NCBI RefSeq assembly: GCF_030161415.1
Contig: NZ_BSSU01000001.1
Coordinates: 237,506 to 301,505 of the forward strand
Direction: 5' to 3'
Length of the DNA stretch: 64,000 nt
From: Thalassotalea eurytherma
GTDB lineage: Bacteria; Pseudomonadota; Gammaproteobacteria; Enterobacterales; Alteromonadaceae
Part shown: in pieces, positions 25,646 through 35,162 of the stretch
How positions within the stretch are numbered: position 1 is the first letter of the stretch
Layout of the letters: each line of letters begins with the position of its first letter
Program-made: the position numbers and the translations under genes
Notes under the pieces: generated by a model
The model's database searches: none
What the model saw: only the letters and a program-made list of their open reading frames with translations
What the model was told of the DNA's origin: nothing

Positions 25646-27929
25646 TTTTCTCAACGCTGCTGTTATCAATAAACTGCACGGCGATTGATTTAGAGGTTGG
25701 TGTATCGCTATCTACACCAACACTCGCTCTTGGTACGAGTGCATTCGCCTCAGGGAAGTAACAGGCGACTTGGCCTCTTGGGATGTCATAGTCGACGAGC
25801 GTAAACCCCGACACTTTGCGCGTATTACTATCATGCCAAAGGCTAATAATATCGACTTTGTCGCCAGGCTTTCTGCCTAGGGTTTTTATATCTTTTGCAT
25901 TCATTAAGACAACGTTTCTGTCGCCTGATATGCCGCGGTATCTATCTTCAAAGCCGTAAATTGTCGTGTTGTATTGATCATGAGAACGCAGTGTTTGCAT
26001 GGTAAACACTTTTTGGTTTTTGTTCGATGATAGCGCAGAGATTTGGGGTGGTAATTTGGCGGCGCTAAAATTTGCTTTTGCCGAATCAGTTTTCCAAATA
26101 TATGAAGCGGCACTGTTGCCTAAATAAAAGCCACCAGGTTGCCCTAACTTCTGATTAAATTGCTCAAATCCTGGGATGGTAGCGGCAATTAAATTACGGA
26201 TATCATCATAGTTGTTGATGATATCAAGCCAATTAATTGGAAAATTACCCAGTGTCGCTTGCGCAATACCTGCAATGATTGCAGGCTCGGAACGTAAATC
26301 TCGTGATTTTACTTCGATAACACCTTTCGAGGCATGGACCATCGAAAACGAATCTTCAACCGTTATTGCTTGAGGTTTACCATTTTGAATATCGACATCT
26401 GTTCGTCCTAAACAGGGCAAAATGATGCTCTTCTTACCAGGCGTAACATGTGTGCGATTTAACTTTGTTGCAATTGAAACCGTCAGATTGCAGTTAGACA
26501 GGGCTTTTATTGTTTGCGGAGTATCTGGCGTTGCAGAAACAAAATTGCCACCTAACGCGATGAAGACTTTGCTTTCACCGCTTAGCATGGCATCTATTGC
26601 CTGCACGGTATTGTGACCGTGAGCTTGAGGTGGAGAAAAGCTAAATTGTTTTTCTATTGCCTGCAAAAATGATGCGTTTGGCTTTTCATTGATGCCCATT
26701 GTGCGATCACCTTGCACATTTGAGTGACCACGAACAGGGCAAAGACCAGCCCCTGTTTTGCCTAATTGACCAAAAAGTAATTGAAGGTTTGTTAGTTCCT
26801 GTATCATCACAACAGAATGTTGATGCTGTGTGATGCCCATCGCCCACGTTAAAATCACACGCTCTGCGTTTTGATAGACGTTGGCAAGCTTTTCGATTGC
26901 TTGCTTATTGATGCCTGATTGCGCTTCAATCAATGGCCAAGAAGTTTCTTCAACTGTCGTTAAATAATCATCAAGGCCTTGCGTATGTTTTTCGATAAAT
27001 GGCAAATTAAATACCGATTGACCATTTTGCACTGCCGTTTGATGGCGCGATAACAACACTTTTACCATACCGCGCACTATGGCCATGTCGCCGCCAAGGT
27101 TCGGTCTGAAATAATAAGACGATATTTCAGTTGACGATAGCGTGAGCATTTCTTTGGCTGATTGTGGGTTAGTGAAGCGCTCTAAACCTCGCTCTTTCAG
27201 CGGATTGATCGATACAACATTTGCACCACGTCGAGAGGCTGAGCTTAGTGCGTCAAGCATTCTCGGATGGTTTGTACCTGGGTTTTGTCCAAACACGAAA
27301 ATTGCGTCGGCATGCTCAAAATCTTCAATGGTCACTGTGCCCTTGCCGATACCAATGGAGCGCTTTAATGCAACGCCACTGGCTTCATGACACATGTTTG
27401 AACAATCAGGGAGATTATTGGTACCGTAGGCACGAACAAAAAGTTGATATAAAAAAGCAGCTTCGTTACTTGCTCGTCCAGAGGTATAGAATTCTGCTTG
27501 GTGCGGGCTTGGCAGTTGCTTAAGTTCTGTAGCAATTAAGTCAAAGGCGTTTTGCCAAGTGATCGGCTCGTAATGATCTGTATCAGGGTTATAAACCATA
27601 GGTTGAGATAATCGCCCTTGGTATTCCAAGAAATAATCAGACTGGCGGCTAAGGAAACTTACACTGTGCTCTGAAAAAAATGCTTCACCAATACTTTTCT
27701 TTGTTGCTTCCCAGTTAACGGCTTTAGCACCGTTTTCACAAAATCTAAAACGTCCGGGCTCATCTTTTTCACCCCAAGCACAACCGGGGCAGTCAAAGCC
27801 ATGATCTTGATTAGTTTTGAGTAGGCTCTTAATGTTCTTAGCAACATTTTGGCTTTTCAATAAATGCTTTGTCGTACTTTTTAATGCACCCCAGCCACCT
27901 GCAGCGCCTTGGTATTTAGATGTTGTCAT
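25638..27929 (-). CDS. FdhF/YdeP-family molybdopterin oxidoreductase (formate-dehydrogenase-like)
   Basis: This 763-residue cytoplasmic molybdo- or tungsto-enzyme belongs to the FdhF/YdeP family. The N-terminal Fe-S motif has CPGC at residues 47-50 and a further Cys at 64, as in E. coli YdeP. In DCSNMCHEASG, Cys180 takes the place of the selenocysteine of FdhF and is followed by the conserved His181, so the Mo ligand and proton-relay residue are both present. I chose ATG 27929, which gives a protein the size of YdeP and overlaps fdhD by 14 bp. Upstream reading to 28073 lacks homology and overlaps fdhD further. Operon context with hutG and fdhD suggests formate oxidation; YdeP itself is only loosely characterised (acid resistance). 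Confidence 0.9.
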   Translation of the reverse strand: MTTSKYQGAAGGWGALKSTTKHLLKSQNVAKNIKSLLKTNQDHGFDCPGCAWGEKDEPGRFRFCENGAKAVNWEATKKSIGEAFFSEHSVSFLSRQSDYFLEYQGRLSQPMVYNPDTDHYEPITWQNAFDLIATELKQLPSPHQAEFYTSGRASNEAAFLYQLFVRAYGTNNLPDCSNMCHEASGVALKRSIGIGKGTVTIEDFEHADAIFVFGQNPGTNHPRMLDALSSASRRGANVVSINPLKERGLERFTNPQSAKEMLTLSSTEISSYYFRPNLGGDMAIVRGMVKVLLSRHQTAVQNGQSVFNLPFIEKHTQGLDDYLTTVEETSWPLIEAQSGINKQAIEKLANVYQNAERVILTWAMGITQHQHSVVMIQELTNLQLLFGQLGKTGAGLCPVRGHSNVQGDRTMGINEKPNASFLQAIEKQFSFSPPQAHGHNTVQAIDAMLSGESKVFIALGGNFVSATPDTPQTIKALSNCNLTVSIATKLNRTHVTPGKKSIILPCLGRTDVDIQNGKPQAITVEDSFSMVHASKGVIEVKSRDLRSEPAIIAGIAQATLGNFPINWLDIINNYDDIRNLIAATIPGFEQFNQKLGQPGGFYLGNSAASYIWKTDSAKANFSAAKLPPQISALSSNKNQKVFTMQTLRSHDQYNTTIYGFEDRYRGISGDRNVVLMNAKDIKTLGRKPGDKVDIISLWHDSNTRKVSGFTLVDYDIPRGQVACYFPEANALVPRASVGVDSDTPTSKSIAVQFIDNSSVEKII

Positions 27930-28785
27930 TAGAAAATTCCTGACTATTTTCTTGTAGGCGCCAGTCTCCGCAATAAATATTTGCTTGGCTTGTTTGCATA
28001 AAACCGATAAGCGTAAGGTTAAATTGCTTAGCCGTTTGTATTGCCAAACTCGATGGTGCGCCAATAGCAGCAATAACAGATATACCCGCCATGACTGCTT
28101 TTTGTACTAATTCAAAACTAATTCTACCGCTAAGTAAAAGTACATTATGAGTTGGTAAAGTAGAAAGTAAGTGTTTACCAACTAGTTTATCGACGGCATT
28201 GTGTCTACCTACATCTTCTTTACAGTCTAGCAAAACTAAGGTGTTATCTTGCCTCTGTAAAAGTGCTGCGCCATGCACGCCACCTGTTTTTTGAAATAAT
28301 TGCTGGTGACTCGACAGCAGGCTAGCGTGCTCAAGTAAACTATCAAAAGGGAGCCAGTGCTTACTTTCATCGATTGCACGGTGTTGTTGCAAAGCAAGTT
28401 GCTTAAGTGTGGTTTTACCGCAGATGCCACAGCCTGAATAACTGACAAATGGTCTTGATAATGCTTGAATATCAACAGGAATATCAGCTGCTATGGTTAG
28501 TATTATTTCGTTTTCTTGTTCACTGCCAATGCTTGTTACGTCGCTACCTTGTTTAATGATATTTTCAGCAAACACAAAACCTAAGGCAAGTGAGCGGTCA
28601 TCGCCAGGCGTGCGCATGATGGTAGCAATTGGTATTTTTCGGTCTAATTGCTGTAGTTGAATTTGTAATGGCGTCTCAACAATCACTGCATCATTTGCTA
28701 CCGAACGATGATTGTTAGCGCGAACAATTTTTGTCGTTGATGCAACTGCATTGGATAGATATGGAGAAACGCCTTTCTGTGTCAT
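27916..28785 (-). CDS. fdhD: Formate dehydrogenase accessory sulfurtransferase FdhD
   Basis: FdhD moves sulfur from IscS to the molybdenum cofactor, giving the sulfurated active site needed for formate dehydrogenase activity. The 289-residue protein carries the conserved CGICG motif (Cys119 and Cys122 in SGCGICGKTT) and the GxxG-type C-terminal signatures DCKEDVGRHNAVDKLVG and SGRISFELVQKA. I chose ATG 28785, 11 bp downstream of the hutF stop. A further upstream reading adds 32 unrelated residues overlapping hutF. It overlaps the molybdoenzyme gene by 14 bp, which makes that enzyme its obvious client. Confidence 0.95.
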   Translation of the reverse strand: MTQKGVSPYLSNAVASTTKIVRANNHRSVANDAVIVETPLQIQLQQLDRKIPIATIMRTPGDDRSLALGFVFAENIIKQGSDVTSIGSEQENEIILTIAADIPVDIQALSRPFVSYSGCGICGKTTLKQLALQQHRAIDESKHWLPFDSLLEHASLLSSHQQLFQKTGGVHGAALLQRQDNTLVLLDCKEDVGRHNAVDKLVGKHLLSTLPTHNVLLLSGRISFELVQKAVMAGISVIAAIGAPSSLAIQTAKQFNLTLIGFMQTSQANIYCGDWRLQENSQEFSNDNI

Positions 28786-28796
28786 GTTACTCGCTC

Positions 28797-30161
28797 TTAG
28801 CTTGATAGTTTTGCTAGCAAATCGGTAAAACGATTTTGAATATCTTGCTCTAATGGGTGTTGATGATCTTCTATAACCCATTGCCCATTAACCATAACAT
28901 CTTTGATGCAGTTGTTTTGACTAGCAAAAATTAAGCTATCTAAACTATATTTTTCACCCGTAGCAAAGCAATTGAGCTTATCCTGATCTAACACTACGAT
29001 ATCAGCTTGTTTACCAACAGCAAGTTCACCGGTATTGCTACTGGTTGATTGAGCGCCACCTTTTGCGGCTTGTTGCCATAGGTTAAGGCCAACAGATGGC
29101 GTTTTTGTTGTGGCTAGAATAGCGCGTTGCTGCTTAATTAAGCGTTGTGCATATTCTAAAAGCCTAAGCTCTTCTACTGGGTTTACTGAAATATGCGAGT
29201 CAGAGCCAATCGCGATAGTGCCTTGCTTAGCCATAAATTCAGTTGTAGGAAAAATTCCATCACCCAAATTTGCTTCTGTAGTTGGACAAATACCAGCAAT
29301 AGCGCCAGTTTCAACCATGCCATTGAGCTCGTTTTCGTCAATATGAGTGGCATGTATCAAGCACCAGTGCTTATCAATATTCACGTTATCGAGTAACCAT
29401 TGAACCGGGCGCTTTTGGTAATGGGCTAAACAATCGGCAACTTCTTTTTGTTGTTCGGCAATATGAATATGGATTGGTGCTTTGTCATCTAATGAACGAA
29501 CGTGATTTACCGCGTCGATCAGTCCTTGTTTATTAACCGCCCTTAGAGAGTGAGGCGCAATACCCACATTGGTATTCGGGGTACGTTTGGCTAATTCGGC
29601 GCAGGCTGACACTAGCTCGTTAAACTGGGCTGTTGAATTAATAAAACGTCGTTGGCCGTGGTTAGGTGTTTGCTCGCCAAACCCGCTAAACTGGTAAAGC
29701 ACGGGTAACATGGTCAACCCTATACCTGAAGCGTTGCTGGCTTTAAAAATTGCGTTTGCCATGGCTTCAAGCTCATTGTGAGGCGCACCCTGGTTGTCGT
29801 GATGTAAATAATGGAACTCGGCAACACGTGTATAACCAGATTTAAGCATTTCAATATAGAGTTGCGTTGCAATGAGTTGCGCATCGTCGACACTTAACTG
29901 CTCAAGGAATTGGTACATGATATTGCGCCACGTCCAAAAACTGTCTTTTCCCTCACTGCCTTGTTCACTAAAACCAGCAAACGCTCGTTGAAACGCATGC
30001 GAATGGCAATTAACCATGCCGGGAATAATTGTGCTTACTACTTTGTCAGCATCATCGGCAATGCCTTGTGTTATTTGAGTAATAACACCGTTTTCAATTG
30101 TCAGTAATTGTTCACTAGCCCAGCCAGTGCCAAGTAGCGCCTTTTCTGCAAATAATTTCAT
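28797..30161 (-). CDS. hutF: Formimidoylglutamate deiminase
   Basis: HutF converts N-formimidoyl-L-glutamate to N-formyl-L-glutamate and ammonia in the five-step histidine degradation route. The 454-residue amidohydrolase has the HxH metal motif in GMVNCHSHAFQRAF, metal ligands in IAPHSLRAV and IHIHIAEQ, the catalytic segment LIHATHIDENEL and the late Asp in AIGSDSHISVNPVEELRLLEYAQRL, a combination typical of HutF. It lies 4 bp after hutG and 11 bp before fdhD. The earlier pathway genes (hutH, hutU, hutI) are not in the window. Confidence 0.95.
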   Translation of the reverse strand: MKLFAEKALLGTGWASEQLLTIENGVITQITQGIADDADKVVSTIIPGMVNCHSHAFQRAFAGFSEQGSEGKDSFWTWRNIMYQFLEQLSVDDAQLIATQLYIEMLKSGYTRVAEFHYLHHDNQGAPHNELEAMANAIFKASNASGIGLTMLPVLYQFSGFGEQTPNHGQRRFINSTAQFNELVSACAELAKRTPNTNVGIAPHSLRAVNKQGLIDAVNHVRSLDDKAPIHIHIAEQQKEVADCLAHYQKRPVQWLLDNVNIDKHWCLIHATHIDENELNGMVETGAIAGICPTTEANLGDGIFPTTEFMAKQGTIAIGSDSHISVNPVEELRLLEYAQRLIKQQRAILATTKTPSVGLNLWQQAAKGGAQSTSSNTGELAVGKQADIVVLDQDKLNCFATGEKYSLDSLIFASQNNCIKDVMVNGQWVIEDHQHPLEQDIQNRFTDLLAKLSS

Positions 30162-30165
30162 ATAA

Positions 30166-30978
30166 CTATTTAACCTGTTTCGCTTTTGAATTAGCGTATG
30201 TTAATAAGGTTTCTACTAAGGCAACGAGTTTAGGTTTTACTTGTTCCGCTTTGCTTTTGTCGTAGCCTAGTGACGATTCATCTAGGTAGGTAGCTTGAGA
30301 TAATTCTAGTTGAATTGCTTCAATATTGCGCTGTGGTTGGCCAAAGTGTCGAGTAATATAACCGCCTTTAAAACGTCCATTGGTGACTTGGCTAAAAGGT
30401 GCGAAATGAATTGCTTCGATAGCATTAACTAATTCATCAGAGCAGCTTTCACCTTGGTTGCTACCAAAATTAAAGTCTGGCAGTTGGCCTTCAAAAAAAC
30501 GTGGCACATGGGATAAAATTGAGTGGGCTTCAAGTAACACAACAAAGCCATGCTCCGCCTTTAAACGTGCAATTTCTGATTGTAATGCTTGATGATAAGG
30601 CTGCCAATATAACTCAATTCTACGCGCTATTTCCTGTTCATCTGGTTGCATATCAGCAAAATAAAGAGGCGATAAATCAAAAGCTGTTGTCGGGCATAAT
30701 TCAGTGCTGTTTGCGCCAGGGTATAGATTTTCACCATTAATATTGCGATTAAGATCTATTACGTAGCGATTGTATTTAGGTGCGATCACACTCGCCCCTA
30801 ATTGTGCGGCAAAATCATACAACCTATCTAAATACCAGTCGGTGTCAGGCACTGCTAGGCCAGTTTCCGTCATGGTTGCTTTGATATCATCTGGGATCTC
30901 TTGGCCATTGTGGGGCATAGAGATGAGTACGGGTTGATTGCCTAACGACAAATCAAAAATAGCAGAGGGTTCAATCAT
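30166..30978 (-). CDS. hutG: N-formylglutamate deformylase
   Basis: HutG hydrolyses N-formylglutamate to glutamate and formate, the last step of the HutF branch of histidine degradation. The protein of about 270 residues shows the zinc/active-site region of the N-formylglutamate amidohydrolase family (LISMPHNGQEIPDD, TDWYLDRLYDFA, YVIDLNRN, LLEAHSILSHVPRFFEGQLPDFNFGS). I prefer ATG 30978 to the TTG at 30990 by start-codon preference. It is the first gene of the hutG-hutF-fdhD-fdhF unit. Its product formate is the likely substrate of the unit's molybdoenzyme. Confidence 0.95.
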   Translation of the reverse strand: MIEPSAIFDLSLGNQPVLISMPHNGQEIPDDIKATMTETGLAVPDTDWYLDRLYDFAAQLGASVIAPKYNRYVIDLNRNINGENLYPGANSTELCPTTAFDLSPLYFADMQPDEQEIARRIELYWQPYHQALQSEIARLKAEHGFVVLLEAHSILSHVPRFFEGQLPDFNFGSNQGESCSDELVNAIEAIHFAPFSQVTNGRFKGGYITRHFGQPQRNIEAIQLELSQATYLDESSLGYDKSKAEQVKPKLVALVETLLTYANSKAKQVK

Positions 30979-31064
30979 AATTTTGCTCAAATTGTATATA
31001 CAACTTTGTGGCTGCTAATTTATCATGCCTCGCATTGTCAGTAAATGAACTTGTGTTTAGGCGA

Positions 31065-31090
31065 AAAAAAGGCGGTGATACCGCCTTTTG
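31065..31090 (-). terminator. Rho-independent terminator of the peroxiredoxin-like gene
   Basis: A long A-T-closed stem with core AAGGCGGT/ACCGCCTT and a 3-base loop is followed on the minus strand by seven T residues. It lies just past the stop of the gene at 31111. Confidence 0.85.
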
Positions 31091-31110
31091 AACAAACTAT
31101 TTGTGTTGCA

Positions 31111-31734
31111 TTACATTGCTGCTTTCGCCGCTGATAGTAAAACCGATTCGTCTAAACGCACTTTGAAGTTAGGGTTTACATAGTTAAATTGTACTAAGCC
31201 GTTTTCATCAATCAGGTAAATAGCAGGTACAGGCAGGACTAAACGTGCATCACCTGCTTTGTTTTTCTGTAATGGGTTTTCTAACCCCATTTTAGCTAAA
31301 TAACGGTCGGTAACTTTTTGAGAGCTGAAAAAAGCTAAACCAAATGCTTGGCTCATCGTTGAGTTAAAGTCAGACAGTAACTGGTAGTTGAGATCCATTT
31401 TTGTCACACTTTTCTTCAAATCTGCAGGCGAATCAGTCGACACACCAACTAATTGATATCCCATGTCTGAAAGTTGGCCTTCAATTTGTTTTAATTGTCC
31501 CATTTGTGTATTACAAAATGGACACCAACCGCCGCGGTAGAAAAACAAGATTGTTTTTTTATTGTTTAAGAATTTCGCTAATGACTGTTGTTTACTGTCA
31601 ATTGTTACAACATCAACGTTAGGGATGGTTTGCCCGTTCAGTAATGGGCTAACATCGTCTGCCGTTTCAGCAACCTGCTTAGCAACAGCACTAAAACTCA
31701 GCATACAAGCAAGTAATACGGTGATAACTCTCAT
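31111..31734 (-). CDS. Exported peroxiredoxin-like (AhpC/TSA) protein
   Basis: The 207-residue product has a signal peptide (VITVLLACMLSFSAVA) and a thioredoxin-fold AhpC/TSA domain. The active-site loop FFYRGGWCPFCNTQMGQL carries a CxxC in which the first Cys is the likely peroxidatic or redox residue. A DSPADLKKS loop and a C-terminal VPAIYLIDENG strand fit the fold. It would act in the periplasm on peroxides or on a thiol partner. It has its own terminator and is separate from hutG. A reduction partner is not in the neighbourhood. Confidence 0.88.
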   Translation of the reverse strand: MRVITVLLACMLSFSAVAKQVAETADDVSPLLNGQTIPNVDVVTIDSKQQSLAKFLNNKKTILFFYRGGWCPFCNTQMGQLKQIEGQLSDMGYQLVGVSTDSPADLKKSVTKMDLNYQLLSDFNSTMSQAFGLAFFSSQKVTDRYLAKMGLENPLQKNKAGDARLVLPVPAIYLIDENGLVQFNYVNPNFKVRLDESVLLSAAKAAM

Positions 31735-31910
31735 GAAAATTCCTTTCTAGATAAATAAATTGGTTATGAGTGATGATAGACCCGTGCATTAGCGGTTTTA
31801 TTTCATTGAAACAATTGGGTAACAATTCTTAGCAGGCGGTTAACAATCAACGTTTAATGCATGTGCTAATATTTTGTGACCTACGTATTTATTTTTTGTA
31901 TTAACACGCC

Positions 31911-34900
31911 ATGGATTTTTCTTTGAATAAAAAGTTATCTGTCACGTCAATTTGTCTGATATTGACGCTGTTACTTTTATTGTTGTTGACCTTACCATTG
32001 GGTGCTCAAGAGCAAAGTAAACCGTTGCGTGTTGCTTTACCAGATGAAGCTTCTTTGCAAGTGCATTCAGCCGGAAAATTTGAGCAAATTGTCAATTTAA
32101 TGCGGGAATATTGGCACGAATGGAGTATTGATAATCAGCGCCCGGTTCAGTTTATTCGAATTCCTAGTGCGCGCTCATTTGATGCCTTGCACAATAATGA
32201 AGTGGATGTCATCGCGATATCCGCTGCGCGCGAATATCCAAATACACTCTTTAGTATACCTTACGCAAAATACCATCAGCGCATTTTTCGTCGTTTAGAC
32301 GCTGCCGATACATCTCAAATTGTGATGGCAATTCACTCTCCTAGCAATCGCATTTTAGCGGCGCTTACTCCGTCGGTGCGTCGCACGTTTTATCGTGATA
32401 TTGATGTACTGCTCGATGATTACCAGCAATATAATGCGATTTATTCTGTTCAGCCATGGAAAGTAGAGCAGCGTTTAAAAGAGCGAGGGTTAAGTGATGT
32501 GTTCTATATTAGTGAAAACGACACGCCTGATATTTTCTTTCGCTTTGCTTTTAGAAAAAGTGATGAGGAGTTTGCATTAAGAGTTAACGATTCATTGCGT
32601 AATGTCAGTAAGCTTCAAGCACAACTGTGGACTGATAAATACATTACTCGCAGTGAAAACCGCTTTGACCTTACTTTGGGTGACTACGACAAGACGTTAT
32701 CATCGCAAGAAAAGCGTTTTGTATTGACTCACCCTCATTTAAAGTTTCCTTCAATGCCTGAAGGTTTTCCGCCGTATTTAATAACCGATAGTTTTAATCA
32801 TATTGGTGCGACTGGGTTTTCTGTCGATTTACTTAAGGTTCTTGTTAAAAAGCTGGGGGTGACGTTTGAACCTGTCTATGTCAGTTCATTTGATTTAGCG
32901 CGAGAATCAATTAAAGCCAATGAGCTAGATTTCTATCATTTGCATATCAATGATCCTGAACGCTACCCTCATTTAAGGTTTTCAAACACCTTAGTGAATA
33001 TGAATTTTAGTCTGATTACTCGTGACGACTACATACTTAATAATCATATCTCTAGCTTAAAAAATGAGAAGCTTGGTTTGATCAATGGTTTTGCCAGTGC
33101 CGATGCGCTAATGCAAAAATTACCTAATGCGGATTTTAACTTCTACCTGTCAATAACAGATGCATTTAAAGCGTTGGAAGCCGGTGAAATAAATGCGTTT
33201 GTTGAGCCAACATTATCGGCGTCTTACTTTATACGTCAAAAGGGCAGTACCTATTTTACGATACAGCCTTTTCATGGATTTATTGATGAAGTGCCACTTG
33301 CTTTTGCGACTACCCAGCGAAATGCAGATCTTATCTTGCTGTTTAATCGTGCGCTTAATTCAATTGACTCTGAAGAATATGAACGTATGTATGCCAAGTG
33401 GAGCACGGTTGCTTTTAGTAAAGGGGATATCTATCAGCAGGTCAGTAATGTTTATCAACGAGCGGGCTATATTTTATTGACGATTTTCGTCATGAGTGTG
33501 TTGATGACCATCTTCTATTTACATCAACTTAAACTGCGTAAAGCTGCTCAAAAAGAAGTAGAAAAAGCACTGGTCGTTGCTGAAAAAGCAAGAGCCGCAG
33601 CTGAAAAATCAGGCATAGCTAAAACGAGTTTCCTAGCGCGTATGAGTCATGAGATTCGAACACCAATGAATGGTGTTTTCGGCATGGCTGAAGCGCTACG
33701 TTATACCAACTTAGATAAACATCAAGCTGAATTGTTAAATACACTGACATCGTCGGCAGATAATTTATTGTCGATATTAAATGACGTGTTAGATTTTTCT
33801 AAAATGGATGCCGGCAAACTCACCCTCGAAAGTGTCCCTGTTAACTTAAGTGAGCTAGCGAAAAACGTTGTTAACGCTTTTACACCGCTTGCTCATCAAA
33901 AAGGATTACGATTAAAGCTAAATGTTGATGATGATCTTGCGACTCAATATATGCTTGATCCAACACGGTTAACACAAGTGTTAAATAACTTAGTGTCGAA
34001 TGCGCTTAAGTTCACTGAGTTTGGTTATGTCGAGGTGAATATAGCCGTGAGTAAACGCGAACAGATTGATGATGCGCTATATGACAGTGTAAATATTTCA
34101 GTTGTTGATACTGGTATTGGTATTGCGCCTGAGCAGCAAAACTTGCTGTTTAGTCCTTTTATTCAAGCTGATAGTGCGGTAACTCGTCGATTTGGTGGCA
34201 CTGGCTTAGGTTTAAGTATTTGCCAAGAGATTGTTAATGCGATGGGCGGCAAGATAGCGACACAATCAGAGCACGGTAAGGGAAGTACCTTTTTCTTTAA
34301 TATTGCGTTAAAAACGGTTGCGTCAACACCGGTGAAAGCAATAGCGGCGTTGACAAAAGAAAAAACTGAACTGCCAGATTTTTCAACCTTGTCAGTCCTG
34401 TTAGTGGAAGACAATATTGTTAACATTAAAGTATTAACAGCGCAGTTAGAGCGTCTTCGCATCCACCCTGATCTCGCCTATAACGGTGAAGAAGGCTTAG
34501 CCTTGCATAAGCAAAATCAGTACGACTTAATTATTTCAGACTGTCATATGCCTATTATGGATGGCTTTGAGTTAGCACATACATTATCTTCTGCGCCCAA
34601 AACGCGTCCATTTTGGTTAATTGCTGTAACGGCTGATGCATTAGCTGATACTGCTCAAAAGTGTTTAGATGCTGGCTTTGATGATTATATGACTAAGCCT
34701 TGTCCACAAGATGAAATAACGGAAAAAATGACCAACGCTTTTATTCAATTGCGCTCGCAAAAAGGTCAATTTAGCCAGTCGAGCGTTGTGCCTCAAACTG
34801 AGCCGTTACAGGTTCATCAGCAGTTATTTGACGCGCATCGATTAATTAAGCGCAATAATCAAGACAAAGTACTCACCAGCCATATTTGCCAACTTTATGT

Positions 34901-35162
34901 TGATACATGGCAAGACGAAAAACAGCAACTGTTGGCTGCTATTGAAAAAGAAGACTTTGAGCAAGCTTATGCTATCGCTCATAAGCTAAAAGGTAGTTTA
35001 CGCTATTTAGCCGTGTGTGATTTAGATGAGCAAATTGCTGATGTTGAAAAGTTTAGTAGTGCGCAAGATATTATTAAACTTGAGCCAGCCGTCAACATGT
35101 TTGTTGAGTCGCTGGCCAAAGTAGCTGAGCAAATACAAGGGTGGTTAACCGAGCAGGACTAA
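31911..35162 (+). CDS. Hybrid sensor histidine kinase with two periplasmic solute-binding domains
   Basis: The 1083-residue protein resembles BvgS/EvgS unorthodox kinases. Domain order is signal peptide (1-32), two PBP-like (SBP_bac_3) sensor domains (about 35-245 and 250-510), TM helix near 520-540, short coiled coil, HisKA with phospho-acceptor His580 ([13 protein letters not shown]), HATPase_c, receiver with Asp877 ([10 protein letters not shown]) and an HPt with His1024 (IAHKLKGSL). All phosphorelay residues are present. No cognate DNA-binding response regulator is adjacent, so the output is probably encoded elsewhere. The gene is tail to tail with the chemoreceptor gene, overlapping by 4 bp. 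The ligand is unknown; periplasmic binding domains suggest amino acids or similar solutes. Confidence 0.93.
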   Translation: MDFSLNKKLSVTSICLILTLLLLLLLTLPLGAQEQSKPLRVALPDEASLQVHSAGKFEQIVNLMREYWHEWSIDNQRPVQFIRIPSARSFDALHNNEVDVIAISAAREYPNTLFSIPYAKYHQRIFRRLDAADTSQIVMAIHSPSNRILAALTPSVRRTFYRDIDVLLDDYQQYNAIYSVQPWKVEQRLKERGLSDVFYISENDTPDIFFRFAFRKSDEEFALRVNDSLRNVSKLQAQLWTDKYITRSENRFDLTLGDYDKTLSSQEKRFVLTHPHLKFPSMPEGFPPYLITDSFNHIGATGFSVDLLKVLVKKLGVTFEPVYVSSFDLARESIKANELDFYHLHINDPERYPHLRFSNTLVNMNFSLITRDDYILNNHISSLKNEKLGLINGFASADALMQKLPNADFNFYLSITDAFKALEAGEINAFVEPTLSASYFIRQKGSTYFTIQPFHGFIDEVPLAFATTQRNADLILLFNRALNSIDSEEYERMYAKWSTVAFSKGDIYQQVSNVYQRAGYILLTIFVMSVLMTIFYLHQLKLRKAAQKEVEKALVVAEKARAAAEKSGIAKTSFLARMSHEIRTPMNGVFGMAEALRYTNLDKHQAELLNTLTSSADNLLSILNDVLDFSKMDAGKLTLESVPVNLSELAKNVVNAFTPLAHQKGLRLKLNVDDDLATQYMLDPTRLTQVLNNLVSNALKFTEFGYVEVNIAVSKREQIDDALYDSVNISVVDTGIGIAPEQQNLLFSPFIQADSAVTRRFGGTGLGLSICQEIVNAMGGKIATQSEHGKGSTFFFNIALKTVASTPVKAIAALTKEKTELPDFSTLSVLLVEDNIVNIKVLTAQLERLRIHPDLAYNGEEGLALHKQNQYDLIISDCHMPIMDGFELAHTLSSAPKTRPFWLIAVTADALADTAQKCLDAGFDDYMTKPCPQDEITEKMTNAFIQLRSQKGQFSQSSVVPQTEPLQVHQQLFDAHRLIKRNNQDKVLTSHICQLYVDTWQDEKQQLLAAIEKEDFEQAYAIAHKLKGSLRYLAVCDLDEQIADVEKFSSAQDIIKLEPAVNMFVESLAKVAEQIQGWLTEQD

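Noticed and set aside
27930..28073. A longer N-terminus for the molybdoenzyme
   Set aside because: These 48 residues overlap fdhD deeply and do not resemble the family; the MTTSKYQG start matches YdeP length.
28786..28881. A longer N-terminus for FdhD
   Set aside because: The extra residues overlap the hutF 3' end and have no FdhD similarity; ATG 28785 is more natural.
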